A stretch of 64,000 bases of DNA, taken from assembly GCA_011050685.1 (NCBI GenBank), contig DRFF01000189.1, positions 33,312 through 97,311 on the forward strand, read 5' to 3'. Both the position numbers and the translations under genes were made by a program. Source of the stretch: Aurantimonas coralicida (lineage in GTDB: Bacteria; Pseudomonadota; Alphaproteobacteria; Rhizobiales; Rhizobiaceae). This document shows positions 6,121-14,639 of the stretch, piece after piece. A model generated the notes under the pieces. It was not told the DNA's origin and ran no database searches. It saw nothing but the letters and a program-made list of their open reading frames with translations. Position 1 is the first letter of the stretch. Every line of letters begins with the position of its first letter.

Positions 6121-9111
6121 TTACGCCCGTTCGATCCGACACAGCGTCGTCTTGGTTTCCTGCATCTGGGTCACCGAGTCGTAGCCGTAGGTCTGCGCGG
6201 TATTACAGGCTTCACCAAGAACGTAAGGGTCCGCCCCTTCGGGATATTTCGAGCGAAGATCGTTACCCTGGAAATAACCGCCGAAGTGGAACGGGGTGAA
6301 CACGACCCCCTGACCCACACGCTCGGTGATCATCGCCATGATGCGGATCTTGCCGCCTTCTGGACTGTGCAGCCAGACCGTGTCGCGATCCCGAAGGCCG
6401 AGATTGTTGGCATCCGAGGGGTTGATCTCGACGAACATGTCCTGCTGCAGTTCGGCAAGCCAGGGGTTAGACCGCGTTTCGTCGCCGCCGCCCTCATATT
6501 CGACCAGCCGTCCCGACGTCATGATCATCGGGAAGTCCTTGGAAAAGTCGTTCTTCTGGATCGACGCATAGGCCGTCGGTACGCGCCAGAAGGTCTTGTC
6601 CTCATAGGTCGGATAATCGGTGACCAGATCGCGGCGCGGCGTATAAAGCGGTTCGCGGTGGATGGGGACGGGATCGGGGAAGGTCCACACCACTGCCCGC
6701 GCCTTGGCGTTTCCATAAGGCGCACAACCGTGGGCGATCGCAACGCGCTGGATACCGCCGGACAGGTCGGTTTTCCAGTTCACGCCGCCGACCTTCTTCT
6801 CGTAGTCGGACGGAAGTTCGCCTTGATCGGACGTTTCGCCGACCTCCTGACCCGCTGTCGGACGCTGGTCGGCGAAGCCTGCGACATAGTCGATATACTT
6901 GCGCTCGTACGGCGTCAGGTCCTTGTCCCAGCCGAGTTCTTTCAGCATCGCCATGGTGAACTCGGGATAGCCGTCCTCGATCTCCGAGCCGACCGGCCAT
7001 GAGCCTTCGGCCAGCAGATTGTCGCCGTTGCGCTCGACGCCAAAGCGGGCACGGAAACCCATGCCGCCCTGGGCCACCGGGATCGACGTGTCATAGAGAT
7101 TGGCCGAGCCGCTGTGCTTCATCTCCGGCGTACCCCAGCACGGCCAGGGCATGCCGTAGAACTCGCCGTCATGCGGGCCGCCAGCGGCGCGCAGAGTGGT
7201 CTTGTCGAAGGTCTGCTGGTTTTCCATGTGCGACTTCATCCGCTCCGGCGACTGGCCGGTATAGCCGATGGTCCACATGCCGCGGTTGAACTCGCGGGTG
7301 ATGTCCTCGACGAGAGGTTCCCCGTCCTTGACCTCGATGTTGCGGAACATGCGATCGGCGAAGCCGAACTTTTCCGCGAATTTATACATGATCGTGTGGT
7401 CGGGCAGGCACTCGAACAGTGGCTCGACGACCTTTTCGCGCCATTGCAGCGAGCGGTTCGACGCGGTGACCGAACCGACGGTCTCGAACTGCGTGGCGGC
7501 CGGCAGCAGATAGACGCCGTCGGTGCGGTCCTGCAGCACGGCCGTCATGGTCGGATAGGGATCGATCACGACCAGAAGGTCGAGCATGCCCATCGCCTTC
7601 TGCATTTCCGGCAAGCGAGTTTGCGAGTTCGGAGCATGGCCCCAGAACACCATCACCCTGGTGTTGTCCGGCTGCTGCAGGTTTTCCTTGGCTTCCAGAA
7701 CGCCGTCGATCCAACGGGACACGGGAATGCCGGTCTCGTTGATCATCATGCGGTCCTTGCCGTCGGCGCCCGCGCCCGGCATCACCGCGAACCGACCCTT
7801 CAGCCAGTCCAGCTCCTCTTCCCAGACACGTGCCCAGTGGGCCCACGAACCATCGCTGAGCCCGTAATAGCCGGGCAGCGTATCGGCCAGCACGCCCAGA
7901 TCCGTCGCGCCCTGCACATTGTCATGGCCGCGGAAGATGTTGGTGCCGCCGCCGGCCGTGCCCATGTTGCCGAGGGCCAGCTGCAGGATGCAGTAGGCGC
8001 GGGTGTTGTTGTTGCCGTTGGTGTGCTGGGTGCCGCCCATGCACCAGATCAGCGTGGCGGGACGGTTTTCCGCCATTGTGCGGGCGACGCGGTTCAGCTG
8101 CGAACCTGGTACGCCGGTGACCTTCTCGACTTCCTCCGGCGTCCATTTCGCCACTTCGGCGCGGATCTGATCCATGCCCCAGACGCGGCTCTGGATGAAC
8201 TGCTTGTCCTCCCAGCCGTTCTCGAAGATGTGGTAGAGGACGCCCCAGATCAGCGCCACGTCGGTGCCGGGCCGGAAGCGGACATACTCGTCGGCATGCG
8301 CCGCGGTCCGCGTAAAGCGCGGATCGAGAACGATCAGCGGGGCGTTGTTTTCTTCCTTGGCCTTTAACAGATGCAGCAGCGAAACCGGATGGGCCTCCGC
8401 CGGATTGCCGCCGATCAGGAAGATCGCCTTGGAATTGTGGATGTCGTTGTAGGAGTTGGTCATCGCGCCATAGCCCCAGGTGTTGGCAACACCCGCGACA
8501 GTGGTGGAATGACAGATACGCGCCTGGTGATCGATGTTGTTCGACCCCCAATAGGCGGCGAACTTGCGGATCAGATAGGCCTGCTCGTTGGAATGCTTGG
8601 CCGAACCCAGCCAGTAAACGGAATCGGGCCCGCTGGATTCGCGAACCTCGAGCATCTTGTCGCCGATTTCATTGATGGCCTCGTCCCAGCTGACGCGCTG
8701 CCATTTCCCGCCGACGAGCTTCATCGGATATTTCAGCCGGCGTTCGCCATGAGCGTGTTCGCGCACCGAAGCGCCCTTGGCGCAATGCGCGCCGAGGTTG
8801 AACGGGGAATCGAAACCCGGTTCCTGGCCGATCCAGACGCCGTTGGAAACCTCCGCGATGACCGTGCAGCCGACCGAGCAATGCGTGCAGATCGACTTCT
8901 TGATCTCGATGTTGCCGTTGGCCGCGTCTGTCGCGGCGTCCGCCCGGCGCACCATCCCGCCGGACAGCGACGAAATCGCCGCCGCGCCGCCGATGGCGAG
9001 CCCGGATCGCTTCAGGAACGTGCGGCGATCGACCGCCCGGTTTCCGAATTCCGACAGCGCAGATGACACCCGGGGACTTCTCGCAGTCCCTACAGCCTTC
9101 TTCCTGAGCAT
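6121..9111 (-). CDS. fdhA: Formate dehydrogenase alpha subunit, molybdopterin (Mo/W) catalytic subunit
   Basis: The protein has 996 residues starting at MLRKKAVG (ATG 9111, GGAG upstream). A Tat signal with RRTFLKRSG at residues 29-37 shows export in folded form. Cys75, 78, 82 and 110 bind one [4Fe-4S] cluster. The metal ligand region is DHQARICHSTTV with Cys200-His201, so this is a cysteine, not selenocysteine, enzyme. The rest carries the bis-MGD-binding domains, ending in the molydopterin-dinucleotide-binding barrel (from about residue 860). It oxidises formate to CO2 at the periplasmic face. The tungstate-type transporter genes upstream suggest W may be the metal, which is inferred from position only. 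Confidence 0.95.
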   Translation of the reverse strand: MLRKKAVGTARSPRVSSALSEFGNRAVDRRTFLKRSGLAIGGAAAISSLSGGMVRRADAATDAANGNIEIKKSICTHCSVGCTVIAEVSNGVWIGQEPGFDSPFNLGAHCAKGASVREHAHGERRLKYPMKLVGGKWQRVSWDEAINEIGDKMLEVRESSGPDSVYWLGSAKHSNEQAYLIRKFAAYWGSNNIDHQARICHSTTVAGVANTWGYGAMTNSYNDIHNSKAIFLIGGNPAEAHPVSLLHLLKAKEENNAPLIVLDPRFTRTAAHADEYVRFRPGTDVALIWGVLYHIFENGWEDKQFIQSRVWGMDQIRAEVAKWTPEEVEKVTGVPGSQLNRVARTMAENRPATLIWCMGGTQHTNGNNNTRAYCILQLALGNMGTAGGGTNIFRGHDNVQGATDLGVLADTLPGYYGLSDGSWAHWARVWEEELDWLKGRFAVMPGAGADGKDRMMINETGIPVSRWIDGVLEAKENLQQPDNTRVMVFWGHAPNSQTRLPEMQKAMGMLDLLVVIDPYPTMTAVLQDRTDGVYLLPAATQFETVGSVTASNRSLQWREKVVEPLFECLPDHTIMYKFAEKFGFADRMFRNIEVKDGEPLVEDITREFNRGMWTIGYTGQSPERMKSHMENQQTFDKTTLRAAGGPHDGEFYGMPWPCWGTPEMKHSGSANLYDTSIPVAQGGMGFRARFGVERNGDNLLAEGSWPVGSEIEDGYPEFTMAMLKELGWDKDLTPYERKYIDYVAGFADQRPTAGQEVGETSDQGELPSDYEKKVGGVNWKTDLSGGIQRVAIAHGCAPYGNAKARAVVWTFPDPVPIHREPLYTPRRDLVTDYPTYEDKTFWRVPTAYASIQKNDFSKDFPMIMTSGRLVEYEGGGDETRSNPWLAELQQDMFVEINPSDANNLGLRDRDTVWLHSPEGGKIRIMAMITERVGQGVVFTPFHFGGYFQGNDLRSKYPEGADPYVLGEACNTAQTYGYDSVTQMQETKTTLCRIERA

Positions 9112-9169
9112 GGTTGTCTCCGTTTCCTCCGTCGCAGTCGCCTGCAAACTGGCCTGATAGTGGTTCGCG

Positions 9170-9367
9170 TCAGAAACGCGCGGTCTGATAGAACGTCTTC
9201 ACATGGTCGGTTTCCCGGTAGCCGGGCGCCGCGGATTTTGCATCCGCGACCTCGGCTTCGGCCTGCCCGCCCGTCACCAGGGCCGCGCCGGTCGCGACCG
9301 TCCCCAAGCCGGCGAATTTCAGGAAAGCGCGACGATCTGTCCTGGCGTCTTTGTCCTTGGCGCTCAT
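9170..9367 (-). CDS. Small Tat-signal protein of formate dehydrogenase loci
   Basis: The protein has 65 residues from ATG 9367 with a good AGGAG upstream. It has a twin-arginine signal (DRRAFLKFAG at about residues 12-21), a hydrophobic stretch and a short tail ending YRETDHVKTFYQTARF. This matches the small 'formate dehydrogenase region Tat target' type found just before catalytic subunit genes. Its role is unknown. It may assist targeting or act as a small exported component. The gene lies between torD and fdhA and is co-directional with both. Confidence 0.85.
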   Translation of the reverse strand: MSAKDKDARTDRRAFLKFAGLGTVATGAALVTGGQAEAEVADAKSAAPGYRETDHVKTFYQTARF

Positions 9368-9460
9368 GATTATCTCCTCTTTTCGCGAGACCCGTTTCAA
9401 AATATTCCCAAAAACCGGCGCGAGCCTCACTCGTCCGGTCAGTCGGCATGGCGTCGCCGA

Positions 9461-10066
9461 TTACATGTCGAAGCCGGCTTCTTCAATCTCTAAGAAGCGC
9501 CTGCCGATCGTGCCGACCGGCCGGAACAAGTGCGCCGACGGTGCCTTTTCCAGGTCGGCGAAAAAGTGCTCGGCCCAGGAGCCGATATGCTTCTTGAAGA
9601 ATGCTTTTTGCGTTTCGAGAGGCTGACGCTGACCGAACGAGCCGTCGATCAGTCCGGCCATCATGTCCATCAAGGCGCCGACATGATCCTCGGGCTCCTT
9701 GGCGTCGGGCGAACGCGCGATGCCAAGCGGCGCCATATCGTCACGCAGCCGCGCCAGCGGCTTCTCGTTCAAAAAGCCGGTCAGATAGTAGGAGCCGAAT
9801 GGGACCAACTCGCCCCGGCCAACGCCGATGAAAAGGTCGTGATATTCCTCGCGCGCCGCATTCTCGGACAGCGCTTGAGCGGCCGCAGACAAATCGCCGA
9901 TCGCGGCGCCCAGATCCGTATCGTCGCCCGATAGAGCGCCCAACGTATCCAGCAGCTCGCGATCCGGCGGCAACGCCAAGAGACGGGCCATCAAGCGGTA
10001 GAGATTGACGCGCAATTGTTCCGGTTCTGGCAGCCCGTGCGAAATGGCGACGTTTTCCTGTGACAA
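9461..10066 (-). CDS. TorD/DmsD-family chaperone for the molybdoenzyme
   Basis: The protein has 201 residues and an all-helical TorD-like sequence, with the EEYHDLFIGVGRGELVPFGSYYLTG region and the C-terminal FFKKHIGSWAEHFFADLE motif typical of the family. Such proteins bind Tat signals of molybdoenzymes and hold them for cofactor loading. I place the start at TTG 10066 because GGGAG lies eight bases upstream. An in-frame ATG at 10126 would add 20 residues (MPIALPNLGFAGLVALGRIR) with no similarity to the family. It is the first gene of the formate dehydrogenase operon. Confidence 0.88.
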   Translation of the reverse strand: MSQENVAISHGLPEPEQLRVNLYRLMARLLALPPDRELLDTLGALSGDDTDLGAAIGDLSAAAQALSENAAREEYHDLFIGVGRGELVPFGSYYLTGFLNEKPLARLRDDMAPLGIARSPDAKEPEDHVGALMDMMAGLIDGSFGQRQPLETQKAFFKKHIGSWAEHFFADLEKAPSAHLFRPVGTIGRRFLEIEEAGFDM

Positions 10067-10336
10067 CCGGATTCTCCCTAGCGCAACTAAACCAGCAAAT
10101 CCCAGATTCGGCAACGCGATTGGCATAAGACTAAAGGCGAATAGGCGCCGGTTCCGGACCTGGGATTCGGCCTTTTCTGCGCCAGCCAGCGGCTTCCCAC
10201 AGGACCGGTTTACAACGCGTTAGCGGGGGCTGGCCGCGCGAAGCGCTCAGCCTCCTGGGAGAGCGAGTGGACTTGCGACGATCTCCTTGGCATAACTCCT
10301 GCGAAATATCCGAAACTGCGTGATGAAACGTAAAAA
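10067..10336. promoter_or_regulatory. Divergent intergenic region torD / tupB
   Basis: These 270 bases separate two operons that serve the same enzyme, so both promoters must lie here. I see a perfect 8-base palindrome AACGCGTT at 10214-10221. A possible hairpin is formed by CGCTC and GAGCG around 10234-10255, in the direction of the transporter genes. No clear -35/-10 pair or FNR box was found. A long structured leader before tupB is possible, but I cannot assign it to a known riboswitch. Confidence 0.4.
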
Positions 10337-11059
10337 ATGCAGGATTTTGCAGAAAGCTTTGGCCAGGCCGCCAACTTGATCGTTTGGGGCGATCAAGAGC
10401 TTTGGGCGATCGTTCTTTTGTCATTGCGCGTCTCCTTGAGCGCGGTCGCGATCGCCGCGCTGGTCGGCATGCCGCTCGGGGCCGCGCTGGCGGTCGGCCG
10501 ATTTCCCGGCAAGCGCGTGGCCGTGATCGTGATCAATTCGCTCATGGGGCTGCCGCCGGTGGTGGTCGGGCTGGTGGTCTATCTGATGTTGTCGAACGCC
10601 GGCCCGCTGGGGGTGCTGCAACTGCTGTATACGCCGACGGCGATGATCATCGCGCAGTTCGTGCTGGTGACGCCGATCATCGCGGCATTGACGCGTCAGG
10701 CCGTGGAAGACCTGCATGCGGAATACGCCGAACAGCTGTGTTCCCTGGGAGTTTCGCGCGCCGCCTCCATCCCGACGCTGCTTTGGGATGGACGCGCCAG
10801 CCTGATGACCGCTTTCCTCGCCGGCTTTGGACGGGCGATCGCGGAAGTCGGCGCCGTCATCATCGTCGGCGGCAATATCAATCATGTCACCCGGGTCATG
10901 ACGACGACGATCGCTCTCGAGACGTCGAAGGGAAATTTGACGTTGGCGCTGGCGCTCGGTGCCATCCTGATCCTGATCGCCGTCGCCGTGAACGCGGCGG
11001 TGGCCCTGCTCGACAGCACGACGAAGGGGGCGGCCTATGCCAATCGCTTCAATGCCTAG
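10337..11059 (+). CDS. tupB: Tungstate-type ABC transporter permease
   Basis: The protein has 240 residues with about five or six membrane helices and a binding-protein-dependent permease loop (the EAA region near ELCSLGVSRAASIPTLL, residues about 133-150). Length and sequence fit TupB, the only permease needed for the homodimeric tungstate importer. The next gene starts inside its 3' end with a 23-base overlap, so the two are coupled. No strong ribosome site is seen before ATG 10337. It is divergent from the formate dehydrogenase operon, which supports metal supply for that enzyme. Confidence 0.87.
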   Translation: MQDFAESFGQAANLIVWGDQELWAIVLLSLRVSLSAVAIAALVGMPLGAALAVGRFPGKRVAVIVINSLMGLPPVVVGLVVYLMLSNAGPLGVLQLLYTPTAMIIAQFVLVTPIIAALTRQAVEDLHAEYAEQLCSLGVSRAASIPTLLWDGRASLMTAFLAGFGRAIAEVGAVIIVGGNINHVTRVMTTTIALETSKGNLTLALALGAILILIAVAVNAAVALLDSTTKGAAYANRFNA

Positions 11060-11843
11060 TCCGGTGAGCCCGCAGACACGCGATGGCGGGTTGGACATGC
11101 CGTCGCGCGCCGTGGCGGAGGCCTCGGCGCCTTTGCTGCCGATCCATGCCGAGGGGCTGGTTCTTCGCGTTTCGGGAAAGCGCCTCGTCGATATCGACGC
11201 ATTGACGCTGTCGGGTCGCGCGCCGACCATGGTGATGGGACCGAATGGTGCCGGCAAAAGCCTGCTTCTGAGACTGCTCCATGGTCTGATCGATCCGGCG
11301 GAAGGGCAGGTAGTATATGGCGGCCAGCCGATGTGCGCGCGCATACGCCGCCGTCAGGCGATGGTGTTCCAGCGGCCTGTCGTCCTGCGTCGCTCGGTCG
11401 CCGCCAATATCGGTTTCGCCCTCCAGGCCCACGGTGTGTGCCGCCGCGAGCGCGCCGGCCGCATCCGCTCGCTGCTCGAGATCGGCGATCTCGCGGGCAA
11501 GGCCAGGCAGCCGGCTCGAACCCTTTCCGGCGGCGAGCAGCAGAGGCTGGCGCTACTGCGCGCCATCTCGACCGAGCCGGACATCCTGTTTCTCGACGAA
11601 CCGACATCGAGCCTCGATCCCACGGCGACACACAGGATCGAGGCCTTGATCCTCCGGGCGGCGGAGCGGGGTGTGAAAATCGTCATGGTGACGCACGATA
11701 TCGGCCAAGCCCGCCGGCTCGGCGCCGAAATCGTGTTCCTTCACCAAGGGCGGGTCGTGGAGCAGGCTTCGGCGGCCGCGTTTTTCAAACAACCGAGCAC
11801 ACAGCCGGCGCGGGCATTTCTCGCCGGGGCACTTCTGTTCTGA
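11037..11843 (+). CDS. tupC: Tungstate-type ABC transporter ATP-binding protein
   Basis: The protein has 268 residues. The nucleotide-binding domain has Walker A GPNGAGKS (about residue 68), signature LSGGEQQRLALLRA, Walker B DILFLDEP and the switch His in MVTHD. It energises uptake through TupB. A non-homologous N-terminal extension of about 30 residues precedes the domain, and ATG 11052 or 11097 are later possible starts. It ends 36 bases before tupA. Confidence 0.86.
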   Translation: MPIASMPSPVSPQTRDGGLDMPSRAVAEASAPLLPIHAEGLVLRVSGKRLVDIDALTLSGRAPTMVMGPNGAGKSLLLRLLHGLIDPAEGQVVYGGQPMCARIRRRQAMVFQRPVVLRRSVAANIGFALQAHGVCRRERAGRIRSLLEIGDLAGKARQPARTLSGGEQQRLALLRAISTEPDILFLDEPTSSLDPTATHRIEALILRAAERGVKIVMVTHDIGQARRLGAEIVFLHQGRVVEQASAAAFFKQPSTQPARAFLAGALLF

Positions 11844-11878
11844 ACCAAGACAAACAACCAGCAAGGATAGAGAATACC

Positions 11879-12706
11879 ATGTTGAAACGCGTCTATTTTT
11901 CCCTGGCCATGGGGTTGGCCGCACTGACCGCTACCGGGCCGACTTCGGCGGTGGCACAGGATAAGTTCATCGTCGTCCAGTCGACGACCTCGACGCAGAA
12001 TTCCGGCCTGTTGGACGCCATTCTCCCGGAATTCTCGAAAGAGTCCGGCATTGAGGTGCGTGTCGTCGCCGTCGGTACGGGGCAGGCGATCAAGAACGCC
12101 GAAAACGGCGACGGTGATGTCCTCCTGGTCCACGCCAAACCGGCGGAGGAAAAATTCGTCGCCGACGGCGGCGGCGTCGAGCGCTTCGACGTGATGTACA
12201 ACGATTTCGTCATCGTCGGGCCGCCGAGCGATCCGGCCGGCGTCAGCGGTACGAAGGACGCCGTGGCCGCCATGCGGAAAATCGCCGAAGCCAAGGCGCC
12301 GTTCGCCTCGCGAGGCGACGATTCCGGGACCCACAAGGCCGAGCAGCGCTTGTGGAAGCAAGCGGGCGTCGATGTCGGCGCCGCCTCCGGCGACTGGTAT
12401 CGAGAGACCGGTTCGGGCATGGGCGCGACGCTGAACACCGGCGTCGGCATGGGCGCCTACATCTTGACCGATCGCGCCACCTGGATCTCGTTCGGCAACA
12501 AGGGCGACTTCGCGGTGGCCGTCGAGGGCGACCCGAAGCTGTTCAACCAGTATGGCGTCATTTTAGTGAATCCGAAGAAGCATCCGGGCGTCAAGGCCGC
12601 CGAGGGGCAGGCGTTCATCGACTGGCTGACGGGCGAAAAGGGGCAGGCCGCGATCGCCAACTACAAGGTCGATGGCCAGCAGCTGTTCTTTCCGAACGCT
12701 AAGTGA
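11879..12706 (+). CDS. tupA: Tungstate-binding periplasmic protein
   Basis: The protein has 275 residues with a signal peptide cleaved near AVAQ-DK (about residue 26). The mature protein begins with the oxyanion-binding motif VQSTTSTQNSGLL. The STTST stretch is characteristic of TupA rather than ModA. Other anion-site regions are VVAVGTGQAIKNAENGDGD and SRGDDSGTHKAE. It captures tungstate (possibly also molybdate) and delivers it to TupBC. Gene order here is permease, ATPase, binding protein. Confidence 0.88.
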   Translation: MLKRVYFSLAMGLAALTATGPTSAVAQDKFIVVQSTTSTQNSGLLDAILPEFSKESGIEVRVVAVGTGQAIKNAENGDGDVLLVHAKPAEEKFVADGGGVERFDVMYNDFVIVGPPSDPAGVSGTKDAVAAMRKIAEAKAPFASRGDDSGTHKAEQRLWKQAGVDVGAASGDWYRETGSGMGATLNTGVGMGAYILTDRATWISFGNKGDFAVAVEGDPKLFNQYGVILVNPKKHPGVKAAEGQAFIDWLTGEKGQAAIANYKVDGQQLFFPNAK

Positions 12707-12792
12707 CGGCAGACATGGCGACGCCGCCACGCCAACCTTTCGGTTGATCTGGCGGCCCAACCAATCGACGGATCGAAGCCGATTCCTCGCGC

Positions 12793-12836
12793 AAAAATCG
12801 CGGACCCGGCACAACGCAAAAGGGGGTGTCGGGTCC
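12793..12836 (-). terminator. Intrinsic terminator of the HTH regulator gene
   Basis: An 11-base stem (12802-12812 with 12826-12836, one G-U pair) is followed on the minus strand by a T-rich stretch (GATTTTTG at 12793-12800). The stem begins at the last base of the regulator's stop codon. It faces the end of tupA and separates the two convergent units. Confidence 0.7.
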
Positions 12837-13723
12837 TATGGCGTGGTCGCGTTGTAGTGGACGGTCCCGGCCCCGCTGATGTCGTAGCCGGACATCTCGG
12901 AGGCGCGGTCGGCGAAGTCGCCAGAGGCCAGAAACCGCAGTAGCCGCTGGAACGGAGGGTCGAAATAGGCTCTGCGCCAGACCAGCAAGTCGGTGCGATC
13001 TTCCGCAAGAGGGATGAATCCCAGCCGATATTGCTCGGCCATCGCGGCGAGGCCAAAAGCCGCGTCCGCCTTGCCGTCGAGCACGAGGCGGGCCACGTCA
13101 TCCTCGGTTTTTGCCGGCGCTTGCGGACCGGCCAGAGCGGAGACGTCGACGCCGGCTTCCTGCGCCAGCATCTCGAACAGGCGCTGGCCACCGGCGCCCG
13201 GCTGGCGGCGGGCGAAGCGAAGCGGCTTGAGATCGGCGACCGCGGCAACCTTCCGGGGATTGCCTGACTCGACGATCAGGCCACATTGGCGCCGCGCGAA
13301 TTCGATCAGCACCACAGGCGCCTCGCCGAGGATCCGGCGGACCGTGTCGATGTTCCAGCCGTCGGTTTCCCTGATATGGGTGGCACAGGCGGCCGCATCT
13401 GCCCGGCCAAGCCGCGTGATCCCGTCCAGGCTGCCATCGAAAAAGGCAGCCAACCCGCTGCCGGACTGGCGCAGCGCCCATTCCAGGAGGGGATCATGGC
13501 TGCCGGCCAGGATCAACGGCAGTTGACGGCTGGCCACGACGGGGCCAGAGCGCGACGCCGCCATCCAGGTCGCCACCTCATCCTTCGGGAACAACAGCTT
13601 TCCGACGACGCGGACGCACGGAACCTCGCCACTCGCGGCGAGGTCGTAGACCTTGCGTTCCTTGATGCGCAGCAGCTCGGCGAGCTCGCGGGTGGTCAGA
13701 TAGGAGGGCGTCGATTCGGACAT
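12836..13723 (-). CDS. HTH regulator with periplasmic-binding-like effector domain (TunR/ModE-like role)
   Basis: The protein has 295 residues from MSESTPSYLTTRELAELL (ATG 13723). Residues about 7-55 form an excisionase/MerR-like helix-turn-helix (YLTTRELAELLRIKERKVYDL). The rest is a cytoplasmic type 2 periplasmic-binding-like domain, as in molybdate or tungstate responsive regulators. It lies convergent to tupA and next to mobB, so it probably senses W or Mo oxyanion or cofactor and controls the tup and/or formate dehydrogenase operons. No operator could be assigned. Confidence 0.82.
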   Translation of the reverse strand: MSESTPSYLTTRELAELLRIKERKVYDLAASGEVPCVRVVGKLLFPKDEVATWMAASRSGPVVASRQLPLILAGSHDPLLEWALRQSGSGLAAFFDGSLDGITRLGRADAAACATHIRETDGWNIDTVRRILGEAPVVLIEFARRQCGLIVESGNPRKVAAVADLKPLRFARRQPGAGGQRLFEMLAQEAGVDVSALAGPQAPAKTEDDVARLVLDGKADAAFGLAAMAEQYRLGFIPLAEDRTDLLVWRRAYFDPPFQRLLRFLASGDFADRASEMSGYDISGAGTVHYNATTP

Positions 13724-13887
13724 TGCCGCATTTAGCCGCGTCGGGGCGATGGCGGCAAACCGCGACGCGAAGGATTGCGCGCCTGGAAAAGCGGGCACCC
13801 CGGAGTTGACGGCGCCGAACCCACGTTTACACGTTCCTGACCGCACATCACCCGGCGGGCAGAAACCTGTTTGGAATCGCTTCGACC

Positions 13888-14394
13888 ATGACGCAGCGCC
13901 TGTTCGGCATCACCGGCTGGAAGAACTCCGGCAAGACGACGTTGACCGAGCGTCTCGTCACCGAACTGACCCAGCGCGGATATCGCGTCTCGACGGTCAA
14001 GCATGCGCATCATGCCTTCGAGATCGATACGCCGGGCACCGATTCCTTCCGCCATCGTGCGGCCGGCGCGAGCGAGGTAGCGATCGTTTCATCCACGCGC
14101 TGGGCCTTGATGCACGAACTGCGCGGCGAGAGTGAACCGACGCTCGATGCGATTATTGCCCGGCTGGAACCGTGCGACATCGTGCTCGTGGAGGGGTTCA
14201 AGGCCGCGCCGCACCCCAAGATCGAATGCCGCCGGACGGCGTCGAAGGAGCGCACGCCGATGCTCGGCACCATTCCGGCGATTGCCGCCATCGCCGCCGA
14301 TCACGCGGTGGAGGCAGCGGCCGTACCGGTTTTCGACCTCGACGACGTCGCCGCGATCGCGACGTTCATCGTCAGCCAGCAAGGCTTGACCTGA
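13888..14394 (+). CDS. mobB: Molybdopterin-guanine dinucleotide biosynthesis adapter protein B
   Basis: The protein has 168 residues with a P-loop at the N-terminus (GWKNSGKTTL, residues about 8-17), a DxDxFRH-like region (DTPGTDSFRHRAAGA) and the CDIVLVEGFK motif that is diagnostic for MobB. MobB is a GTP-binding partner of MobA in attaching GMP to molybdopterin. The catalytic subunit in this window needs bis-MGD. It is divergent from the regulator gene with 164 bases between starts. Confidence 0.93.
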   Translation: MTQRLFGITGWKNSGKTTLTERLVTELTQRGYRVSTVKHAHHAFEIDTPGTDSFRHRAAGASEVAIVSSTRWALMHELRGESEPTLDAIIARLEPCDIVLVEGFKAAPHPKIECRRTASKERTPMLGTIPAIAAIAADHAVEAAAVPVFDLDDVAAIATFIVSQQGLT

Positions 14395-14555
14395 CGGGCC
14401 ATGATTTGCTCTCCACCCCTGCGTGCCACCGTGACGAGCGCGCGTCCCGGCATCCGGCACGGTTGACCGCCCGGCGAGGACCGGCAGCGGGGCCTACAGG
14501 GTGCTGGATGGAAGCTTGAACGTGGCCCCTTCGATTCCTGATAGCGTGAGAACGA

Positions 14556-14569
14556 TTGACCGGGATCAA
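14556..14569 (+). promoter_or_regulatory. FixK/FNR-type box upstream of the universal stress protein gene
   Basis: The sequence TTGACCGGGATCAA matches TTGAY-N4-RTCAA, the site of FNR, FixK and related oxygen or NO regulators. It is centred 77 bases before ATG 14640. This is compatible with a class II position (about -41.5) if transcription starts near 14604. The regulator itself is not in the window. Confidence 0.7.
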
Positions 14570-14639
14570 GGGCGACTACGGGATTCGCCGACAAAGATGA
14601 TGCCGGTCGCGTGTCCGCAGAATCGAAAGGTCGTCATCC

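Noticed and set aside
10127..10336. Molybdenum cofactor riboswitch before tupB
   Set aside because: Some hairpin potential, but I could not align it by eye with the known conserved core, so I do not call it.
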